Shown piece after piece: positions 14,063 to 22,699 of a stretch of 64,000 nucleotides of DNA. Source of the stretch: Comamonas sp. GTDB taxonomy: Bacteria > Pseudomonadota > Gammaproteobacteria > Burkholderiales > Burkholderiaceae_C. Every line of letters begins with the position of its first letter. Position 1 is the stretch's first letter. The stretch spans positions 50,986-114,985 of the forward strand of contig JAQVCA010000009.1 of NCBI GenBank assembly GCA_028690035.1, read 5' to 3'. A model generated the notes under the pieces. That model was given only the letters and a program-made list of their open reading frames with translations. It did no database searches and had not been told where the DNA came from. The translations under genes and the position numbers were made by a program.

Positions 14063-14845
14063 ATGACCCGTTCCGTGACAACCTCGGTGAATGCTGGCGT
14101 GGCCACCATCACCCTGAGCCAGCCTGAAATCCGCAACGCTTTCAGCGATGTGGTGATTGCCGAAATCACCGCCGCGTTCGCCGCCGTGGGCCAGCGCGAC
14201 GACGTGCGCGCGGTGGTGCTGGCCGCCGAAGGCCCGGCCTTTTGCGCTGGTGCCAACCTGAACTGGATGCGTGCCATGGCCGATTACTCGCGTGCGGAAA
14301 ACCTGGCCGATGCGGGCAAGCTGGCCGCCATGCTGGACACCATCTACCGCTGCCCCCACCCCACCATTGCGCGCGTGCAGGGCGATGTGTACGCCGGGGG
14401 CATGGGCCTGGTGTCGGCCTGCGATATGGCCGTGGCGGTGGAGGGCGTAGGCTTTTGCCTGTCGGAAGTGAAGATTGGCCTGATCCCGGCCACCATCGCC
14501 CCCTACGTGCTGCGCGCCATGGGCGCGCGCGCCGGGCAGCGCTACTTTCTGACGGGCGAGCGTTTTGATGCCGCAGAGGCGCTGCGCATCGGTTTTGTGC
14601 ACCAAGTGGTGCCAGCCGACGCGCTGGACAGTGCCGTCGATGGCCTGCTCAAGCACCTGCTTTCTGCCGGGCCAGCCGCGGTGCGCGCCTGCAAGCGCCT
14701 GGTGCAGGATGTGGCCGAGCGCGAGATCAACGCCGCGCTGGTGGCCGACACCGTCGAGCGCATTGCCGACATCCGCGCCAGCGCCGAAGGCAAGGAGGGC
14801 GTGCAGGCCTTTTTGAACAAACGCAAACCCCATTGGCTGGGTTGA
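14063..14845 (+). CDS. liuC: Methylglutaconyl-CoA hydratase (enoyl-CoA hydratase family)
   Basis: LiuC hydrates 3-methylglutaconyl-CoA to 3-hydroxy-3-methylglutaryl-CoA. The 260-residue crotonase-fold protein has the CoA/oxyanion loops AEGPAFCAGANLNWMR near residues 54-69 and GDVYAGGMGLVSACDMAVA near 110-128, and the C-terminal FLNKRKPHW tail typical of this subfamily. ATG 14063 is preceded by GGGAGG eight bases upstream. It is 19 bases after liuB and shares its transcript. Assignment to LiuC rather than a general hydratase rests on position between liuB and liuD. Confidence 0.92.
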   Translation: MTRSVTTSVNAGVATITLSQPEIRNAFSDVVIAEITAAFAAVGQRDDVRAVVLAAEGPAFCAGANLNWMRAMADYSRAENLADAGKLAAMLDTIYRCPHPTIARVQGDVYAGGMGLVSACDMAVAVEGVGFCLSEVKIGLIPATIAPYVLRAMGARAGQRYFLTGERFDAAEALRIGFVHQVVPADALDSAVDGLLKHLLSAGPAAVRACKRLVQDVAEREINAALVADTVERIADIRASAEGKEGVQAFLNKRKPHWLG

Positions 14846-14850
14846 TCTTC

Positions 14851-14901
14851 ATAAATACATAGCTGCTAGCGCTTGCTGCATAAGGCCTAAAGGCCAAAAA
14901 C
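14851..14901 (+). repeat. Interspersed palindromic repeat between liuC and liuD
   Basis: Contains ATAGCTGCTAGCGCTTGCTGC followed by the hairpin AAGGCCTAAAGGCC and an A-rich end. It separates two genes of the same operon and pushes the liuD start 77 bases away from liuC. Confidence 0.7.
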
Positions 14902-14922
14902 ACTGAAAGTTTTGAGTTTCCT

Positions 14923-16932
14923 ATGTTCAAAAAAATCCTGATCGCTAACCGCGGTGAAATCGCCTGCCGCGTGGCCGCCACCGCCCGCCGCCTGGGCGTG
15001 CAAACCGTCGCCGTGTATTCCGATGCCGATGCCAACGCCAAGCATGTCGCCGCCTGCGACGAGGCCATCCACATTGGCGGCAGCGCCCCCAAAGACAGCT
15101 ATTTGCAGTGGCAGCGCATCATTGCCGCCGCCCAGGCCACCGGGGCGCAGGCCATCCACCCCGGCTACGGCTTTTTGTCGGAGAACGAAGACTTCGCCCA
15201 GGCCTGCGCGGCCGCGGGGCTGGTGTTCATTGGCCCGCCCGCATCGGCCATCCAGGCCATGGGCCTGAAGGCCGAATCCAAGCGCCTGATGGCCAAGGCG
15301 GGCGTGCCCCTGGTGCCCGGCTACCAAGGCGAAGACCAAGACCCCGAGCTGCTGCAGCGCGAGGCCGATGCCATTGGCTACCCCGTGCTCATCAAGGCCA
15401 GTGCCGGTGGTGGCGGCAAAGGCATGCGGCTGGTGGAAAAGCGCGAAGACTTTGCTGCCGCCCTGGCCTCGTGCCAGCGCGAAGCCATCAACAGCTTTGG
15501 CAACGATGCCGTGCTGGTCGAAAAATACGTGCTGCGCCCGCGCCACATTGAAATCCAGGTGTTTGGCGATACGCACGGCAACTGCGTCTATCTGTTTGAG
15601 CGCGATTGCTCTGTGCAGCGCCGCCACCAAAAGGTGCTGGAAGAAGCCCCCGCCCCCGGCATGACCGAGGCCCTGCGCCGCCAGATGGGCGAGGCCGCCG
15701 TGGCTGCTGCCCAGGCCGTGGGCTATGTGGGCGCGGGCACGGTGGAATTCATCGTCGAGCAGCCCGGCGGCTACGAGCACCCCGAGCAGATGAAGTTTTA
15801 CTTCATGGAAATGAACACCCGCCTGCAGGTGGAGCACCCCGTGACCGAAGCCATCACTGGCGAAGACCTGGTGGAGTGGCAGCTGCGCGTGGCGGCGGGC
15901 CAGCCCCTGCCCAAGCGCCAGGACGAGCTGCGCATCATCGGCCACGCCATCGAGGCGCGCATCTGCGCCGAAAACCCGGACAACCAGTTTCTGCCCGCCA
16001 CCGGCACCCTGGCCATCTACCGCAAGCCCGCACACAGCGCCTTTGCCCGCAGCGACATTCGCTTTGACGACGGCGTGCGCGAGGGCGATGCCATCAGCCC
16101 GTTCTACGACTCGATGATCGCCAAGCTCATCGTGCATGGCGATGACAGGGCGCAGGCCCTGGCCCGGTTGGATGCCGCGCTGGCGCAAACGCACATCGTC
16201 GGCCTGGCCACCAATGTGCAATTTTTGCGCTACGTGCTGGCCAGCGATGCCTTTGCCCAGGCCAAGTTGGACACGGCGCTGATCGAGCGCGAGCGCGAGG
16301 TGCTGTTCAACCAAGACAAGCTGGGTCTGGAGCTGGCCGTGGCCGCTGCGGTGGCCCAGACCGTGCTGGCCGAGCGCGCGCAGCAAAGCGCCGATCCGTT
16401 CAGCCGCACCGATGGTTTCCACTCGCATGGCGCGGCCACGCGCCGCGTGGATCTGCAGTACCAGGGCGAGCCCGTGGTCGCCACCTTGCGCTACGCCCGC
16501 GATGGCCTGCAGCTGCAGGTGGGGGCGGGCGACTTCCAGGCGCTGGACGTGAACGCCCTGCCCGATGGCAGCATGGACCTGCGCTATGGTTCCGTGCGCG
16601 AGCGAGTGTTCGACTACGCCCTGGGCGAAACCGAATACCTGTTCACCCGCCGTGGTGCCACCCAGATCACCGAGCTGGATGTGCTGGCCCACGCCGGCCA
16701 AAGCGGCAGCGAGGGTGGCCGCCTGACAGCCCCCATGCCGGGCAAGGTGGTGTCGTTTGCCGTCAAGGTGGGCGATAAAGTCACCAAGGGCCAGCCCCTG
16801 GCCGTGATGGAAGCCATGAAAATGGAGCACACCGTCGCCGCCCCGGCCGATGGCGAGGTGGTTGAGCTGCTCTTTGCCCCCGGCGACCAAGTGGCCGAAG
16901 GCGATGAGCTGCTCAGTTTGAAAACCGCTTAA
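14923..16932 (+). CDS. liuD: Methylcrotonoyl-CoA carboxylase alpha subunit (biotin carboxylase and carrier)
   Basis: LiuD carboxylates its own biotin using ATP and bicarbonate and hands it to LiuB. The 669-residue protein has the biotin-carboxylase N-terminus (KILIANRGEIACRV), the ATP-grasp glycine loop KASAGGGGKGMRLV near residues 159-172, the FMEMNTRLQVEHPVTEAITG active-site segment near 291-310, a linker domain, and the biotinyl lysine in AVMEAMKMEHTV near 627-638. The ribosome-binding site is weak; the start lies just after an inserted repeat. Confidence 0.96.
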   Translation: MFKKILIANRGEIACRVAATARRLGVQTVAVYSDADANAKHVAACDEAIHIGGSAPKDSYLQWQRIIAAAQATGAQAIHPGYGFLSENEDFAQACAAAGLVFIGPPASAIQAMGLKAESKRLMAKAGVPLVPGYQGEDQDPELLQREADAIGYPVLIKASAGGGGKGMRLVEKREDFAAALASCQREAINSFGNDAVLVEKYVLRPRHIEIQVFGDTHGNCVYLFERDCSVQRRHQKVLEEAPAPGMTEALRRQMGEAAVAAAQAVGYVGAGTVEFIVEQPGGYEHPEQMKFYFMEMNTRLQVEHPVTEAITGEDLVEWQLRVAAGQPLPKRQDELRIIGHAIEARICAENPDNQFLPATGTLAIYRKPAHSAFARSDIRFDDGVREGDAISPFYDSMIAKLIVHGDDRAQALARLDAALAQTHIVGLATNVQFLRYVLASDAFAQAKLDTALIEREREVLFNQDKLGLELAVAAAVAQTVLAERAQQSADPFSRTDGFHSHGAATRRVDLQYQGEPVVATLRYARDGLQLQVGAGDFQALDVNALPDGSMDLRYGSVRERVFDYALGETEYLFTRRGATQITELDVLAHAGQSGSEGGRLTAPMPGKVVSFAVKVGDKVTKGQPLAVMEAMKMEHTVAAPADGEVVELLFAPGDQVAEGDELLSLKTA

Positions 16933-16956
16933 ACCTTCCACGCAAGGAGTTGTTGC

Positions 16957-17865
16957 ATGAGTTATCCCACCCAAGTGCGCCTCATTGATGTCGGCCCGCG
17001 CGATGGGCTGCAAAACGAAAAGCAGCCTGTTCCGGCGGCCATCAAGGTCGAGCTGGTGCAGCGCCTGCAAGAGGCGGGCCTCAAGGAGATTGAGGTCACC
17101 AGCTTTGTCAGCCCCAAGTGGGTGCCGCAGATGGCCGACAACGCCGAGGTCATGGCGGGCATCGCGCGCCGTGCGGACGTGCGCTATTCGGTGCTCACCC
17201 CCAACATGAAGGGTCTGGAGGCGGCACTGCTGTGCAAGCCCGACGAGATCGTGGTGTTTGGTGCGGCCAGCGAGGCCTTCAGCCAGAAAAACATCAACTG
17301 CAGCATTGCCGAAAGCATCGAGCGCTTTGCACCGGTGGTGGAAGCAGCCTTGGCCGCAGGCATCGCCGTGCGCGGCGCCATGAGCTGCACGGTGGGCTGC
17401 CCCTACGAGGGCGACATCGCCCCCGAGCAAGTGGCCTATCTGGCCGGGCTGATGAAGGGCATTGGCGTGCAGCGCGTCGATGTGGCCGACACGATTGGCG
17501 TGGGCACGCCCCTGGCAGTGCGCCGTGCCATCGAGGCCACGCTGCAGCACTACGACATCGATCACATTTCTGGCCACTTCCACGACACCTATGGCCAGGC
17601 GCTGTCCAACACGCTGGCGGCGGTGTCTATGGGGGTGTGGAATTTCCAGTCGTCGGTGGCCGGACTGGGGGGCTGCCCCTACGCCAAGGGCGCCACCGGC
17701 AACGTGGCCACCGAGGATGTGGTGTTCATGCTCAACGGCATGGGCATCGACACGGGCATCGCGCTGGACAAGTTGATCGATGCGGGTCAGTTTATCTGTG
17801 AGCACCTGGGCCGTCCCAATGGCTCGCGCGTGGCCCGGGCAGCGCTGGCCAAGCGATCGGCATGA
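16957..17865 (+). CDS. liuE: Hydroxymethylglutaryl-CoA lyase
   Basis: LiuE splits 3-hydroxy-3-methylglutaryl-CoA into acetyl-CoA and acetoacetate, the last step of the leucine branch. The 302-residue TIM-barrel protein has the metal/substrate motif IDVGPRDGLQNEKQ at residues 9-22, the HFHDTYGQALSN metal histidines near 207-218, and the catalytic-cysteine signature GLGGCPYAKGATGN near 234-247. AAGGAG precedes ATG 16957. The stop overlaps the next start (ATGA). Confidence 0.96.
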   Translation: MSYPTQVRLIDVGPRDGLQNEKQPVPAAIKVELVQRLQEAGLKEIEVTSFVSPKWVPQMADNAEVMAGIARRADVRYSVLTPNMKGLEAALLCKPDEIVVFGAASEAFSQKNINCSIAESIERFAPVVEAALAAGIAVRGAMSCTVGCPYEGDIAPEQVAYLAGLMKGIGVQRVDVADTIGVGTPLAVRRAIEATLQHYDIDHISGHFHDTYGQALSNTLAAVSMGVWNFQSSVAGLGGCPYAKGATGNVATEDVVFMLNGMGIDTGIALDKLIDAGQFICEHLGRPNGSRVARAALAKRSA

Positions 17866-18122
17866 CACCACCACTACCCGCTCCGCTGTCGCCGGCGCTG
17901 CTGCACAAGGCCCAGGCCGTGCGCGCGTGTCTGGCAGCGGGGCCCGCAGAAGGAATGAGCACGCTGCCCTCGCCCTGCGTCAACATCTGCCGCTTGGATG
18001 CCTCCGGGCAGTGGTGTCTGGGCTGCTTGCGCACGTTGGAGGAGCTGCGCCAATGGGGCAGTGCCGACGCGGCCACCCAGCGCCGCATCTGGCAGCGCAT
18101 CTTGGCGCGGATGGCACCGTAG
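17862..18122 (+). CDS. DUF1289 family protein
   Basis: Small 86-residue protein with the DUF1289 cysteine pattern CVNICRLDASGQWCLGCLRTLEE (Cys residues near positions 39, 43, 52 and 55), which could bind a metal or iron-sulfur cluster. The family is widespread in Proteobacteria with no settled function. It overlaps liuE by four bases, so it is co-translated with the liu operon. The family's own core begins near residue 31; the first 30 residues are low-complexity. Confidence 0.85.
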   Translation: MTPPLPAPLSPALLHKAQAVRACLAAGPAEGMSTLPSPCVNICRLDASGQWCLGCLRTLEELRQWGSADAATQRRIWQRILARMAP

Positions 18123-18244
18123 TGGTCCAGGGGACTGCGGTACCTACCGATGTTTTGGTTGGTATGCAGCCAGCCACAGCGCCCTAATTGGGTGGGCAGC
18201 TGGCAGAATGGCCTCCAGCACCTACTACCCTCCGGGAGATCTCT

Positions 18245-20269
18245 ATGCAAGCTTTCCGCACTTTATCTTTGCGAGCCCAGATGTTGCTCATGCTGGTGGG
18301 GGTCGTGGTTGCGGGACTGGGCCTGACGCTGACCGTGCTGATGCTGCAGGCCACGCAGCTGCAGCAGGCGGCGGCCCTGCGTTACACGCAAGAGCTGGCC
18401 GGTCGCAGCGGTGACACCGCAGCCCAGAGTCTGCGGCAGGCGCTGACCAGCGCACACACGCTGGCTTCTTCGCTGCAGGCATTGCACCAAGGTGCGCTAC
18501 CGGGGGCCGAAAAGCGTCGCCTGGGTGCCGCGCAGTTGCGGCTTGCGTTGGAGCAGGCGCCACAGCTCAATGGCGTCTGGTCTGGATGGGAGCCCAATGC
18601 CTTTGACGGCGAAGATGCCGCTTTTGCCGGAGCGCCAGACACGGACGCCAGCGGGCGCTTTATTCCCTACCTGTCGCGCAATGGCGCCAATGGCAGCGTG
18701 GTGCAGTCGGTGCTCGAGGGCTATGAAACGCCTGGGGAGGGCGACTATTACCTCAAGCCCCGTGCCAGTCGGGCCAATACCTTGGTGGAACCGTACAGCT
18801 ACACCTTTCAGGGGCGCACGCTGATGATGACGTCGCTGGTGGCACCAATCTTGGAAAACGACCGCTTTGTGGGCGTGGCCGGAGTGGATCTGGCCCTGGC
18901 CGATGTGCAGCAGCAGGTGCAGGCCATTCGTTTGTACGACAGCGGCTATGCCAGCTTTTTCTCGCAGGAGGGTACCTATGTGGGCGACCGCGATGCCGAG
19001 CGTGTCGGCAAAAAAGTCGATGCCGCAGCCCTGGGCATGGATGCCCAGGCGTTTAGCGCCCAGCAGCAGGCGCTGCGCGATGGCCAGCCCTATGTGACCG
19101 AGGTGATCGACCCGCGCCTGGGCGTGGCCGCCACCTACGTGCAGGTGCCCATCCGATTTGAGGGGTTGACCAGTACCTGGGCCTTGGCCGCCATCGTGCC
19201 CACCCAGGAGGTACTGCGCGACCTGCGTAGCCTGCAATGGTTGGCGCTGGGTTTGGGGCTGGCCAGCATCTTGCTGACCTGTGTGGTGCTGGCCTGGGGG
19301 CTGAACCTTCTGGTGCTACGCCCTCTGGGGGGCGAGCCCAAAGACGCCGCTGCCCTGGCGCAGCGTGTGGCTGCCGGCGACTTGAGCCAGCCGATTGCCG
19401 TGCGCGCGGGCGACACATTCAGCCTGATGTACCACCTGCAGCACATGCAGGAGGGTCTGCAGCGCGTGGTGGCCCAGGTGCGCGAAGGCGCGCAGGGCGT
19501 GGCCATGGCCAGTGCGGAAATTGCCATGGGCAACCAAGACTTGTCGGGCCGCACCGAAGCGCAGGCCAGTGCCTTGGAGCAGACGGCTGCCTCCATGGAG
19601 GAGGTGGGCAGCGCCGTGCAGCACAACGCCAGCAACGCCCGCGATGCCAGCCGTCTGGCGCAGCAGGCAGTGCAGGTGGCCACCGAGGGTGGCGCAGAGG
19701 TGGAGCGGGTGGTAGCGTCCATGCAGGGGATTCGCAGCAGCAGTGACCGCATTGCCGACATCATTGGCGTCATCGATGGCATTGCCTTTCAGACCAACAT
19801 CCTGGCGCTGAACGCGGCGGTGGAGGCAGCCCGAGCGGGCGAGCAAGGCCGTGGCTTTGCCGTGGTGGCCGCCGAAGTGCGGGCTCTGGCCGGGCGCAGT
19901 GGTGCAGCGGCCAAAGAGATTCGCCAGCTCATTGGCAGCAGCGTGGAGCAGGTGGCGCAAAGTGTGGAGCAGGTGGATACGGCCAAGGCCACCATGCAGC
20001 AGGTGGTGCAGTCGATAGAGCGCTTGAATGTGCTGGTGCATGAGATCAGCAGTGCCAGCCAGGAACAAAGCAGCGGCGTTGCCCAGGTGGGCGAGGCGGT
20101 CACGCAAATGGACCATGCCACCCAGCAGAACGCGGCGCTGGTGGAGGAAATGGCCGCCGCCGCCGCCAGCCTGCGCCAGCAGGCCGAGGGCCTGGTGCAG
20201 ACGGTGGCCGTCTTCCAGCTGGGGGCGCACAGCACCGGGTCATCCCAGCGCCAGCTTTTGATTTCATAG
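18245..20269 (+). CDS. Methyl-accepting chemotaxis protein with periplasmic Cache sensor
   Basis: Transmembrane chemoreceptor of 674 residues. It has a first membrane helix near residues 12-32, a periplasmic double-Cache-like sensor of about 300 residues (typical [16 protein letters not shown] and [13 protein letters not shown] motifs), a second helix near 336-358, HAMP, and a signalling domain with tip [23 protein letters not shown]. Cache domains usually bind small organic acids or amino acids; the ligand here is unknown. ATG 18245 follows CGGGAG. The C-terminus has no CheR-tethering pentapeptide. The stop codon is formed within a copy of the interspersed repeat. Confidence 0.95.
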   Translation: MQAFRTLSLRAQMLLMLVGVVVAGLGLTLTVLMLQATQLQQAAALRYTQELAGRSGDTAAQSLRQALTSAHTLASSLQALHQGALPGAEKRRLGAAQLRLALEQAPQLNGVWSGWEPNAFDGEDAAFAGAPDTDASGRFIPYLSRNGANGSVVQSVLEGYETPGEGDYYLKPRASRANTLVEPYSYTFQGRTLMMTSLVAPILENDRFVGVAGVDLALADVQQQVQAIRLYDSGYASFFSQEGTYVGDRDAERVGKKVDAAALGMDAQAFSAQQQALRDGQPYVTEVIDPRLGVAATYVQVPIRFEGLTSTWALAAIVPTQEVLRDLRSLQWLALGLGLASILLTCVVLAWGLNLLVLRPLGGEPKDAAALAQRVAAGDLSQPIAVRAGDTFSLMYHLQHMQEGLQRVVAQVREGAQGVAMASAEIAMGNQDLSGRTEAQASALEQTAASMEEVGSAVQHNASNARDASRLAQQAVQVATEGGAEVERVVASMQGIRSSSDRIADIIGVIDGIAFQTNILALNAAVEAARAGEQGRGFAVVAAEVRALAGRSGAAAKEIRQLIGSSVEQVAQSVEQVDTAKATMQQVVQSIERLNVLVHEISSASQEQSSGVAQVGEAVTQMDHATQQNAALVEEMAAAAASLRQQAEGLVQTVAVFQLGAHSTGSSQRQLLIS

Positions 20270-20320
20270 CTGCTTGCGCTTGCCCAGTAAGGGCAAAAGC
20301 CGTTTTTTATTGATTTTTTA
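20260..20320 (+). repeat. Interspersed palindromic repeat, terminator-like
   Basis: CATAGCTGCTTGCGCTTGCCC is followed by AGTAAGGGCAAAAGCCG and two T-runs. TTGCCC/GGGCAA can pair and is followed by T6, so this copy could terminate the chemoreceptor transcript. It also contributes that gene's TAG stop (20267-20269). Confidence 0.7.
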
Positions 20321-20347
20321 AGGGCGCGTGGGCAGTAGCCTGGGCGC

Positions 20348-21868
20348 TCAGGCTGCGTGCCCGGGGTCTTGCAGCCAGTGCTCCACCGGCTGCGGACGAC
20401 CAAAGTAAAAGCCCTGGCCGTAGTGGCAGCCCATGCCCAGCAGCGTTTGGCGCTGGGCCTCGGTTTCGATGCCTTCGACCACCACGTCCAGCTCCAGCGC
20501 CCGGCCCAGGCCGAGCACGGCGGCAATGATGGCGGCGCTGCGCGGTTGTGTGCTGCCCTGACCCAGTTCGCTGGTGAAAGAGCGGTCGATTTTCACCATC
20601 GCCAGGGGGAAACGGTGTACGTAGCCCAGCGAGGAATAGCCCGTGCCAAAGTCGTCCAGCGCCGAGCCAATGCCCGCCTCCTTGAGCTGCTGCAGCACGC
20701 GTGCCACGGCGGCAGGGTCGCCCAGCAGGGTGGTTTCGGTGACCTCCACATGCAGGTGGTGGGGGTTGAAGCCGGTGTCCTGCAGCAATTGCAGCAGCGC
20801 CTGGCCAAAGTTGGGACTCTGGAAATGCCGGGGCGAGACGTTCATGGTCAGAAAGCGCCCGCTGTGCATCAGGGGCCGGGCGGCACTGCAGGCCAAGCGG
20901 TACATCTGCCAGTCGATGGCCTCCATGAGTCCGGTTTGCTCGGCCACGGCCAGGAAGGCGCCGGGCGTGAGCAGACCGCGCTCGGGGTGCTGCCAGCGGA
21001 TCAGCGCCTCGTAGCCCAGCACCTGGCCGCTGTCCAGCGCGACGATGGGCTGGAAAAACGGCACAAACTCTTGGCGCTGCAGCGCTTTGCGCAGTTGCTG
21101 CTCCAGCTCCAGCATCTGTAGCGCGGCGTGGCCTTGCGCTTCATCGAAGAACACATAGCGCTGGCGCCCGGCGGCCTTGGCCTGGTACAGGGCCACGTCG
21201 GCATCGTGCAGCACCTCATCGATGGTGCGGTAGCTGTCGTCACCGATGGCAATGCCAATGCTGACCGAGACCTGCAACTCGCGCTCGGCAATGTGCATGG
21301 GCTGTTGCATGGCGCGCTGGATGCGTTGCGCCACGTGGTTGACGGCGTGGGGCTTGGTGCCAGTGTCCACGATGATGGCAAATTCATCGCCCGAGAGGCG
21401 TCCCACCACGTCGGTCGGGCGTACGCATTCGCGCAGGCGCTGCGCCAGCTCGTAGAGCACGGCATCGCCCGCCTGGTGACCCAGGCTATCGTTGAATAGC
21501 TTGAAGCGATCCACATCCAAGTACAGCAGCGCAAAGCCACGCTCTGGGTGGCGGTGCAGTCCAGCCAGGGCGCGGTGCAGCTGGTCGCGGATGAACAGGC
21601 GGTTGGGCAGGTCGGTGAGTGGATCGTGCATCACCAGGTGTTCCAGCTGGTATTGCATTTGTTCGCGCATGGCAATTTCCTGCTGCAACTCCAGGGTGCG
21701 CTCGCGCACCGCGCGCTCGCTCTGCGCCATGCGCTGGTCCAGATCGTTAAGCAGGGTTTGCAGGTGCGCGAGTGCTTCTGCCGAGGCGCCATCCCGCGCC
21801 AGGCATTCGAGCACGGCCATGGCCGAGAGGGGGCGCGGGGGGGTATGGGTGTGGGCAGCGTGACTCAT
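20348..21868 (-). CDS. GGDEF-EAL cyclic-di-GMP signalling protein
   Basis: Cytoplasmic 506-residue protein with a short helical N-terminus (coiled coil near residues 30-75), a GGDEF domain and an EAL domain. The cyclase motif reads SGDEF, a variant often still active, with an inhibitory RxxD site (RPTD) five residues ahead. The EAL domain keeps EALIRW, the Asn of MNVSPRHF, VTETTLL, the DDFGTGYSSL loop, MVKIDRSF, VVEGIET and YGQGFYF, so phosphodiesterase activity is likely. ATG 21868 is chosen; the frame extends 75 bases upstream without a better site. It has no membrane or sensor domain. Confidence 0.93.
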   Translation of the reverse strand: MSHAAHTHTPPRPLSAMAVLECLARDGASAEALAHLQTLLNDLDQRMAQSERAVRERTLELQQEIAMREQMQYQLEHLVMHDPLTDLPNRLFIRDQLHRALAGLHRHPERGFALLYLDVDRFKLFNDSLGHQAGDAVLYELAQRLRECVRPTDVVGRLSGDEFAIIVDTGTKPHAVNHVAQRIQRAMQQPMHIAERELQVSVSIGIAIGDDSYRTIDEVLHDADVALYQAKAAGRQRYVFFDEAQGHAALQMLELEQQLRKALQRQEFVPFFQPIVALDSGQVLGYEALIRWQHPERGLLTPGAFLAVAEQTGLMEAIDWQMYRLACSAARPLMHSGRFLTMNVSPRHFQSPNFGQALLQLLQDTGFNPHHLHVEVTETTLLGDPAAVARVLQQLKEAGIGSALDDFGTGYSSLGYVHRFPLAMVKIDRSFTSELGQGSTQPRSAAIIAAVLGLGRALELDVVVEGIETEAQRQTLLGMGCHYGQGFYFGRPQPVEHWLQDPGHAA

Positions 21869-22032
21869 AAAAGGCAAGGCAGGGGCCGCTGGCACGGCTG
21901 GGAAGGTGCGTATTGTGTCAGTATGCGTACCCCGCACCGCCAAAACCCGTATGCGCCCGTGGCAAACGCGCGCTCGCGTGCCCGCGGCCTGTGCGATCTT
22001 GGTGCTTTCTCTTTGGTCAGGAGCCTTTGCCC

Positions 22033-22680
22033 ATGCGCGACATCACCTGCTATCTGGACTTTGCCTCGCCCTACGCGTGGCTGGCCTTTGCCCAGCTGCC
22101 CCAGACGTTGGAAGGGCTGCACCACCACGTGCGCTACCGCCCCGTGCTGCTGGGCGCACTGCTGCAGCAACTGGACAACCCCGGCCCCGCAGCGATTGCG
22201 CCCAAGCGCGCTTGGCTCTACCGCCATGTGGTCTGGCTGGGGCAGCACCTGGGGGTGGAGCTGCAGATGCCACAGCGCCATCCGTTCTCGTCGCTGCCGC
22301 TGCTGCGCCTGGCGCTGCAATGCAGCCCGGCGCAGGGGCCCGCAGCAGGCACGATCAACCGCTTTGTCGCTGAAACGGTGCTACGCCATGTCTGGCAGGG
22401 TGGGCACGACGCCCTGGACCCCTTGCGTTTGGCAGCGCTGGAGCAGTGCCTGCAGCCGCAGCTGCACTGCAGCGCGCAGGAGGCCAAGGACTTGCTGCGC
22501 AGCAACACCGATGCAGCGGCCCAGCAGGGCGTGTTTGGCGTGCCCACCTTTGAGGTCGATGGCCACCTGTTCTGGGGGCTGGACAGTCTGCCCATGCTGC
22601 GCGCCTATCTGCAGGACGATCCATGGTTTGCCCAGCATTGGCAGGCGCTTGCAAGCGTGGAGCAAGGCTTGGCCCGTTGA
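22033..22680 (+). CDS. 2-Hydroxychromene-2-carboxylate isomerase family protein (DsbA-like fold)
   Basis: The 215-residue protein begins ITCYLDFASPYAWLAFAQLP, the DsbA-like first strand in which the redox cysteines are replaced by Ser-Pro, as in the glutathione-dependent isomerases of aromatic degradation (NahD family). The C-terminal GVFGVPTFEVDGHLFWGLDSLP motif is diagnostic for the family. No naphthalene genes lie nearby, so the physiological substrate is open; a GSH-transferase kappa-like role is possible. ATG 22033 was chosen by alignment to the family start; no strong ribosome site is seen. Confidence 0.88.
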   Translation: MRDITCYLDFASPYAWLAFAQLPQTLEGLHHHVRYRPVLLGALLQQLDNPGPAAIAPKRAWLYRHVVWLGQHLGVELQMPQRHPFSSLPLLRLALQCSPAQGPAAGTINRFVAETVLRHVWQGGHDALDPLRLAALEQCLQPQLHCSAQEAKDLLRSNTDAAAQQGVFGVPTFEVDGHLFWGLDSLPMLRAYLQDDPWFAQHWQALASVEQGLAR

Positions 22681-22699
22681 ATAGGTACAAGGAATTTTT

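Noticed and set aside
14887-17874. Very long open frame on the minus strand (about 995 codons)
   Set aside because: It is antisense to liuD and liuE, whose motifs are unmistakable. It is His/Gly-rich, with no recognisable domain; this is a codon-bias shadow typical of high-GC DNA.
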